Positions 59,306-64,000 of a DNA stretch of 64,000 nt are shown piece after piece. Location of the stretch: assembly GCF_002007205.1 (NCBI RefSeq), contig NZ_LAZS01000004.1:1-64000 (forward strand). The letters are read 5' to 3'. Source of the DNA: Ensifer adhaerens (GTDB lineage: Bacteria > Pseudomonadota > Alphaproteobacteria > Rhizobiales > Rhizobiaceae). Within the stretch, counting starts at the first letter, position 1. Each line of letters begins with the position of its first letter. The notes under the pieces were generated by a model that saw nothing but the letters and a program-made list of their open reading frames with translations, was not told the DNA's origin and ran no database searches. The position numbers and the translations under genes were made by a program.

Positions 59306-60850
59306 TTGGCTATTCGGAACCTTACGACCGGCGAACCGGCGATGGAGAGGCTGCGCTCCGATCCCGCAATGATGCTGCTTGGCGCACTGGCAGCCGTGCT
59401 TTTCGTGCTGAATACCTGGAACGGAATCGGCATCCTTCCGGATTCGACGCGCTATATGCAGATCGTCAGCACGCCTTACGATGCGCCGCTCTATCCGTGG
59501 CTTCTGGGGGCTGGCGGCGCTTTCGGGCTTGACCTTGAGCATGCCGCCCTCGGCATCGCCTTCCTGCTCTATCTGCTCAACACCTTTCTCATTCTGTCGC
59601 TGTTCAGGATAGCGCTGCCCCGGCAGCCGTTCTTTTCGATCGTCGGAACGCTGATCATCATCATCAACCCGACATTCCTCTGGGTGAGCACGATCGCGAT
59701 GTCGGAGGCGCTGTTCCTGGCGTTGACGTTCCTCGCCATCCGCTTCTTCCTGGCCTATATGCGCGGGCAGGGGCGAGGTTCGCTGGCTGCCGCGTCGGCC
59801 TGCGTGGGGTTTGCGATGCTGGCCCGTTTCGTGGCCCCGCCGATCGGAGCGGCTTTTGCTTTTATCGCGGTCTTCTGCAACACGGCCCGCTCGCTTCGTC
59901 AGCGGCTCGTCGACGTTGCCCTGTTGTTTGCCATCAGCGCCGGCATTTTCCTCAGCTGGGTTATCGTCAGCAAGATCCTTGTCGGTCGCGCAGTCGGCCG
60001 CGCGCTCTGGTTTTACGGCAATGCCGACGCCGCGCGCTGGCTCGATGGCCTGTCGTTGCTGGCAAGTTTCCTTCTCCCCAGCCAGGTGCCACAGGTCATC
60101 CGCATGACGATGCTGCTACTGGCGCTTGCGTTCGCTGTGGCGGTGGTCGTTCGGACGCTGAGGCGGAACTGGCTTGTCCCTCGGCCAGACGACCGGGACC
60201 TGGTCGTGCTGACCTTCGGCCTGTTCGGGTTCTTCTACCTGCAGTTCGTCGTGCTATCCGTGCTGGTGGAGGCGAACCTGCAACTCAACGCCCGCTATTC
60301 GCTTCCCTTCTACATCAGCCTCGTGTTCGTGCTGATCATCGCTGCCGGGGATTACTGCAGCCGGGCGGCCGTCACGCCGGCTGCGCGCCGTTCGGTCGCG
60401 CTCATCCCGCTTTGCCTCCTCGCCTTCCACGGGCTACGCAGCGCCGACCAGACGGCTGAAGCCTACCGTGAAGGCGTAGGTTTCCAGAGCGTCACCTGGA
60501 AGAGGTCACCGATCGTCAACGCCGTGCGGGCACTGCCGCCAGATGCCGTCATCTTTACCAATGCCTGCGATCCGCTCAACTTTCTCACGGGCCGGTGGAC
60601 GGACTGGATCCCCTCCCACAATGAACGGCGCACGGGACTTGAAAGCGAGGCCGGCCCGCTCAAGCTGCAGATGGAGCGGTTCCGCAAGGATATGGCGCGC
60701 AAAGACGCCTACGTCGTCTTCGTCGATGCGATAGACTGGCGGTTTTACCTGGTCACGGAGGACGAACTCGTCAAACGCGCCAAGCTCAGGCTCGTGCGCT
60801 CGGAAAAGGACGGCCGCATCTACCAGGCGGAGACGATCAGCTTGCCATAG
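59306..60850 (+). CDS. Multi-pass membrane protein, GT-C/ArnT-like glycosyltransferase candidate
   Basis: 514-aa membrane protein with about 10 to 12 helices in the first 390 residues and a C-terminal soluble part. The first loop has [24 protein letters not shown], with an acidic residue where GT-C enzymes bind the lipid-linked donor, and [18 protein letters not shown] follows, as in GT39-type proteins. TTG 59306 has GAGGGGG upstream; ATG 59342 is the alternative. Next to UbiA-type and phosphatase genes, so a lipid-linked-sugar transferase is likely. Confidence 0.7.
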   Translation: MAIRNLTTGEPAMERLRSDPAMMLLGALAAVLFVLNTWNGIGILPDSTRYMQIVSTPYDAPLYPWLLGAGGAFGLDLEHAALGIAFLLYLLNTFLILSLFRIALPRQPFFSIVGTLIIIINPTFLWVSTIAMSEALFLALTFLAIRFFLAYMRGQGRGSLAAASACVGFAMLARFVAPPIGAAFAFIAVFCNTARSLRQRLVDVALLFAISAGIFLSWVIVSKILVGRAVGRALWFYGNADAARWLDGLSLLASFLLPSQVPQVIRMTMLLLALAFAVAVVVRTLRRNWLVPRPDDRDLVVLTFGLFGFFYLQFVVLSVLVEANLQLNARYSLPFYISLVFVLIIAAGDYCSRAAVTPAARRSVALIPLCLLAFHGLRSADQTAEAYREGVGFQSVTWKRSPIVNAVRALPPDAVIFTNACDPLNFLTGRWTDWIPSHNERRTGLESEAGPLKLQMERFRKDMARKDAYVVFVDAIDWRFYLVTEDELVKRAKLRLVRSEKDGRIYQAETISLP

Positions 60851-60874
60851 GGCACCGGGACCAAGGAGGGTGAC

Positions 60875-61882
60875 ATGCCCGCAAACCAGGAGGATACGAC
60901 CAGCATCGAGGCGCTAGGGCCTCAGCCGCAGGGGCGCGCGGGCGACTACCTTTCGCTTGCCCGGTTCGACCACATTACCAAACACGTCTTCATTCTCCCG
61001 GGGCTGATCCTCGCCTGCGCTCTCACCACACCGGATTTCGCCACGCTGGCCATCAATATTCCGGTTGGCCTTTTGAGCGCGGTGTGCATCGCATCGGCCA
61101 ACTACGTCATCAACGAGTGGCTGGATCGCGAGCGGGATGCGGCGCATCCGACCAAGTCGAAGCGCCGCGCCGTCGTCGTCGAAATGCAGCCGCGCATCGT
61201 CTATGGCGAATATCTGGCGCTTGCCGCCATCGGGCTGCTGCTCGCATCGGTGATCGGCAAGCTGTTCTTCGCCACGTCGCTGCTCTTCCTGCTATCCGGC
61301 ATCATCTACAACGTCGAGCCGATCCGGGCGAAGGACAAGCCCTATCTCGATGTGCTGACGGAGTGCCTCAACAACCCGATCCGCTTCCTTCTCGGCTGGG
61401 CGATCGTGGACCAGGTGACCTTGCCGCCCATAAGCGTGCTTGCGGCCTACTGGATGGCCGGCGCCTTCCTGATGGCGGCCAAGCGGCTCGGCGAGTACCG
61501 CGACATAGCCTCCCACGCGGGCGTCGCCGTCCTGAAGAGATATCGCCGGTCGTTCGAATACTACACGGAGGAAAGCCTCACGGTTTCCTGCTTCGTCTAC
61601 GCGATGATGACGGCCTTCCTGCTCGGCGTCTTCCTGGTGAAATACCGGGTGGAATACATCCTCGTCTTTCCGTTCATCAGCGGGCTTTTTGCCGTCTATC
61701 TGTGGCTCGCCACGCGCCCCGGATCGGTGGTGCAACGGCCAGAGAGGCTGTTTCATTCGCGCCGGCTCGACGTCATGCTCACCTTGACCGTCGTCGTCTT
61801 TCTGTTCGCGAGCTTCGTCAACGTGCCGACGCTGGACTTCATGGCCGCCTCGTTCCTCGTACCGATATCGTCGCTGCGATGA
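60875..61882 (+). CDS. UbiA-family prenyltransferase (decaprenyl-phosphate phosphoribosyltransferase-like)
   Basis: 335-aa membrane enzyme with about eight helices. The UbiA Asp-rich motif is NYVINEWLDRERDAAHPTKSKR near residue 80, and the second conserved loop is YNVEPIRAKDKPYLDVLTE. The sequence around the first motif resembles decaprenyl-phosphate 5-phosphoribosyltransferases more than ubiquinone enzymes. Its stop overlaps the HAD phosphatase gene (ATGA), which supports production of a phosphorylated polyprenyl sugar that is then dephosphorylated. Confidence 0.82.
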   Translation: MPANQEDTTSIEALGPQPQGRAGDYLSLARFDHITKHVFILPGLILACALTTPDFATLAINIPVGLLSAVCIASANYVINEWLDRERDAAHPTKSKRRAVVVEMQPRIVYGEYLALAAIGLLLASVIGKLFFATSLLFLLSGIIYNVEPIRAKDKPYLDVLTECLNNPIRFLLGWAIVDQVTLPPISVLAAYWMAGAFLMAAKRLGEYRDIASHAGVAVLKRYRRSFEYYTEESLTVSCFVYAMMTAFLLGVFLVKYRVEYILVFPFISGLFAVYLWLATRPGSVVQRPERLFHSRRLDVMLTLTVVVFLFASFVNVPTLDFMAASFLVPISSLR

Positions 61883-62652
61883 CCGGTGCGACGCTGCCAA
61901 ACGGACCCTTGCAAAATGGACCCGTGCATTGGGATCGGGTGCGCCTCGTGGTGTTCGATCTCGACGGCACGCTCTACGACCAGCGGCGGGTTCGGGCCCG
62001 GATGCTGCTTCGGCTACTTGCGGATGCAGCCCGCACGCGCAGCCTCGCCACCCTTTACATCCTGCGGGCCTTTCGCGATTGCCGGGAACAGCTTGGCGAC
62101 GCGCTGGCGACGGACGTGGCCGAACGGCAATACGAACTGACCGCCGAGCGCTGCGGGCATTCGCCGGAAACCGTTAAAAAAACAGTCGAGGAATGGATCG
62201 AGCGCCGTCCGCTCGATCTCCTTCCAGGTTGCCGGTGCCGCGGTGTCGAGCGGGTGTTTGCCGGGCTTGTCACACAGGGAAAGACGCTCGCCGTTCTGTC
62301 CGACTATCCGGCGTCGGAGAAACTGAAAGCGCTTGGCCTTAGCGCCGATATCGTCGTCTCCTCCATGGATCCCGAAGTCGGTGTCCTGAAGCCCCATCCC
62401 GCCGGTCTCGCGCATGTGCTCGATCGTGCGCAGGTTCCGGCGGAGCAGGCGATCATGATCGGCGACCGGGTGGAGCGTGACTGGGCGGTGGCGCAGAGCC
62501 ACGGCATGCAGGCCCTGATCCGCAGCGCCAGGCCGATAGCGGGCGTCGATACGTTCCGCAGCTATGAGGACGAAATCTTCCGCCCGGTGACCAATCAGCC
62601 GGGGTGGACCGGTGCGCCGGTCTCGGTCCGATCGGTCACGATATCATCTTGA
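61879..62652 (+). CDS. HAD-superfamily phosphatase coupled to the UbiA gene
   Basis: 257-aa HAD hydrolase. Motif I VVFDLDGTLYDQR near residue 23, motif II in VLSDYPASEKL, motif III Lys in VGVLKPHPAGL, and motif IV MIGDRVERDWAVA. The helical cap follows motif I. Its ATG overlaps the UbiA stop, so it probably removes the phosphate from the UbiA product. The last 17 bp overlap the end of the converging epimerase gene. Confidence 0.85.
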   Translation: MTGATLPNGPLQNGPVHWDRVRLVVFDLDGTLYDQRRVRARMLLRLLADAARTRSLATLYILRAFRDCREQLGDALATDVAERQYELTAERCGHSPETVKKTVEEWIERRPLDLLPGCRCRGVERVFAGLVTQGKTLAVLSDYPASEKLKALGLSADIVVSSMDPEVGVLKPHPAGLAHVLDRAQVPAEQAIMIGDRVERDWAVAQSHGMQALIRSARPIAGVDTFRSYEDEIFRPVTNQPGWTGAPVSVRSVTISS

Positions 62653-63664
62653 GCAGCCAGAGCGCGCCCTGCTTGATCGGGGTGCGGTGCGGGCTTTTCG
62701 CAGCGACGGCAGCCGCGACCTTCGCGCTTTGCCGATACCAGTCGTAGCTCTCCTGCAGCATGGCTTCGTTCGAGTATTTCGGGCGCCATCCCATGGCGAG
62801 CAGCGGCTCGACGTCGAAGTAGCATTCCTTGTGGTAGGTCAGGTAGTGCCAGGGAACCAGCGGCGAGATCCGCAGCCAATGCAGCGCCCGGAGCGTGTTG
62901 ATGGTGGCGGCGGTCGGCAGGCTTTTGACTTTCGATGTGCTGCCGGCGTAGCGGATCAGCGCCTCCAGGTCATGGCGCAGCGTGCCGAAGCGATCCGTTC
63001 CGACATTGTAGGTGCCGCTCCTGCCGGCATTCAGCGCCAGCATGTAGAAATCCATGAGATCGTGGGCATGGACGAACTGGAACTTGATGTTGCCGGGCCC
63101 GATGACATAGACGGCGCGGTTTTCACTGATCCATTCGAAGAGGATCTGGAAGATGCCGAGCCGGCCGCCCCCCAGCGTCGCGCGCGGTCGGATGGTGATC
63201 AGGGTCATATCGGCAGCGGCGCAGATTGCCTCTGCTACTTCTTCGCCGGCGCGCTTGGATTTGCCGTAGGGCTCCACGGGACGAAGCGGGGTCGTGGCCG
63301 TGATCGGGCCCGAAGGCGGGATGCCATAGGCGGCGGTCGAGCTGACATGGATCAGCGACCGGACGCCCGCCTTGGCCGCCTCCTCGCAGACGATGCGTGT
63401 TCCCTCGACATTGACGTTCCAGTAATCGCGGCCGGCATCCGTCTGCGCCACCAGCGCCGCATTGTGGTGCACGACGTCGACGTCGCGCATCGCGGCGCGC
63501 ACACCGTCGCGATCGAGCACGGAGCAGTTGACGAACTCGATGTTCGCCGGCCGGGAGCGATCCTCCCAGAGGTCGAGCACACGCACCTCGTCGCCCTGTT
63601 CGCGTAGCCGTCGCGCCGCGAGGTTGCCGATGAAACCCGATCCGCCGGTGATGAGATGCCGCAT
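62636..63664 (-). CDS. NAD-dependent epimerase/dehydratase (extended SDR)
   Basis: 342-aa extended SDR. Rossmann motif HLITGGSGFIGNLAARRL, catalytic Ser-Thr (HVSSTAAYG) and the YxxxK pair in EPYGKSKRAGEEV; C-terminal part GTYNVGTD. Substrate probably a nucleotide or lipid-linked sugar. ATG 63664 is the start; the longer upstream frame is a shadow. It lies 35 bp after a GMC oxidoreductase gene on the same strand; an oxidase/SDR pair can together invert a sugar carbon. Confidence 0.88.
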   Translation of the reverse strand: MRHLITGGSGFIGNLAARRLREQGDEVRVLDLWEDRSRPANIEFVNCSVLDRDGVRAAMRDVDVVHHNAALVAQTDAGRDYWNVNVEGTRIVCEEAAKAGVRSLIHVSSTAAYGIPPSGPITATTPLRPVEPYGKSKRAGEEVAEAICAAADMTLITIRPRATLGGGRLGIFQILFEWISENRAVYVIGPGNIKFQFVHAHDLMDFYMLALNAGRSGTYNVGTDRFGTLRHDLEALIRYAGSTSKVKSLPTAATINTLRALHWLRISPLVPWHYLTYHKECYFDVEPLLAMGWRPKYSNEAMLQESYDWYRQSAKVAAAVAAKSPHRTPIKQGALWLLKMIS

Positions 63665-63699
63665 ATGTCCCTCCAGCCCCTTTGTCGGGGATTTTTCGA

Positions 63700-64000
63700 T
63701 CAGATCGCTCGATCCTCGAGCGCGCGTGTGATGTTGCGATGCGCGACGGCCATCACCGTGCCTTGCGGATTGACGACCGTCGGGCCGCAGAGAAGCGAAG
63801 CATCGGCAAGGTAGAGGTTGCTGGCGCCATGTACGCGGCCAAAGGAGTTCGCCGCGCATTTTTCGGTATCCTCGCCCATCGGGCAGGAGGAGAAGAGGTG
63901 AAGCGCCGTGGCGTTCGCCTGCTTGGGGGGGAGCGTTTCGGGAAGCCTGGCGATGTCGGCCAGCGATTTCAACACCGGGTAGCCTGGAATGCTCGGATAG
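63700..64000 (-). CDS. GMC-family oxidoreductase, C-terminal part (N-terminus outside window)
   Basis: C-terminal domain of a flavin (FAD) GMC oxidoreductase, cut by the window end. The conserved His is in ALHLFSSCPMGEDTEKC, followed by NLYLADASLLCGPTVVNPQGTVMAVAHRN with the catalytic-type Asn and the FAD-binding end. Position just upstream of the epimerase gene on the same strand suggests cotranscription. Substrate unknown; a sugar or alcohol of the neighbouring glycan pathway is plausible. Confidence 0.85.
   Translation of the reverse strand, partial: YPSIPGYPVLKSLADIARLPETLPPKQANATALHLFSSCPMGEDTEKCAANSFGRVHGASNLYLADASLLCGPTVVNPQGTVMAVAHRNITRALEDRAI

Noticed and set aside
1-64000. CRISPR arrays, rRNA genes, IS elements
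   Set aside because: No regularly spaced repeat-spacer array, rRNA-like stretch or transposase gene was found. The only tandem repeats are the short ones listed.

Overview
The window reads as chromosomal DNA of an alphaproteobacterium of the Rhizobiales, most likely Sinorhizobium/Ensifer. It is GC-rich and carries a PhyR-NepR-EcfG general stress module, the hmu heme-uptake genes with RirA-type TGA-N9-TCA boxes, a thuR-thuEFGKAB trehalose/maltose locus, and polyol genes smoS-mtlK. The order polyol genes, stress module, heme genes, dipeptide transporter resembles what I remember of one S. meliloti chromosomal segment; that is memory, not a search.

Layout. 1-4642: end of a sorbitol/mannitol catabolic operon (smoS, mtlK, HAD phosphatase) and an FGGY sugar kinase. 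4643-5107: non-coding, with a terminator hairpin and a perfect 22-bp tandem repeat. 5108-8496: phyR, divergent from nepR-ecfG, then an HWE-type sensor kinase; two EcfG promoters lie back to back in the phyR/nepR gap. 8584-9454: two small membrane-associated proteins. 9660-16654: heme and iron region (hmuVUTS-hemP leftward; a secreted protein, tonB, a DUF2325 protein, a small protein and a heme-degrading monooxygenase-like protein rightward). 16745-18657: DUF423 protein, truncated globin, and a TetR/SMR efflux pair. 18675-26237: thuR and thuEFGKAB. 26274-34260: lipoprotein hydrolase, then dipeptidase plus a five-gene peptide ABC transporter. 34336-43902: surface-polysaccharide cluster built on CDP-glucose (rfbF, rfbG), two C-methyltransferase-like proteins, a PLP aminotransferase and accessory enzymes. 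43985-47521: YbaK-type deacylase, secreted protein, L,D-transpeptidase coupled to an OmpA lipoprotein, and a formyltransferase.

47765-58917 is the most notable part: an 11.15-kb integrated element bounded by an 18-bp direct repeat, one copy being the 3' end of an intact tRNA-Arg(CCG) gene. All its genes point right: Toprim/helicase replication protein, HNH nuclease, large terminase, small ORFs, HK97-type major capsid, head-tail connector, prohead protease, portal, small ORF, head-closure adaptor, unknown protein, AlpA/Xis-like regulator and tyrosine integrase. It has a complete head module but no tail, lysis or repressor gene that I can see. That is the architecture of capsid-forming phage satellites (cf-PICI type) rather than an ordinary decayed prophage. 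The end of its replication gene holds at least ten TGTGACG repeats on both strands, a candidate origin, and a structured non-coding segment with its own terminator precedes the capsid gene.

59306-64000: a multi-pass membrane glycosyltransferase-like protein, a UbiA-family prenyltransferase, a HAD phosphatase, an NAD-dependent epimerase and the end of a GMC oxidoreductase. Together these recall a decaprenyl-phosphoryl-pentose pathway. No rRNA genes, CRISPR arrays or IS elements were seen.
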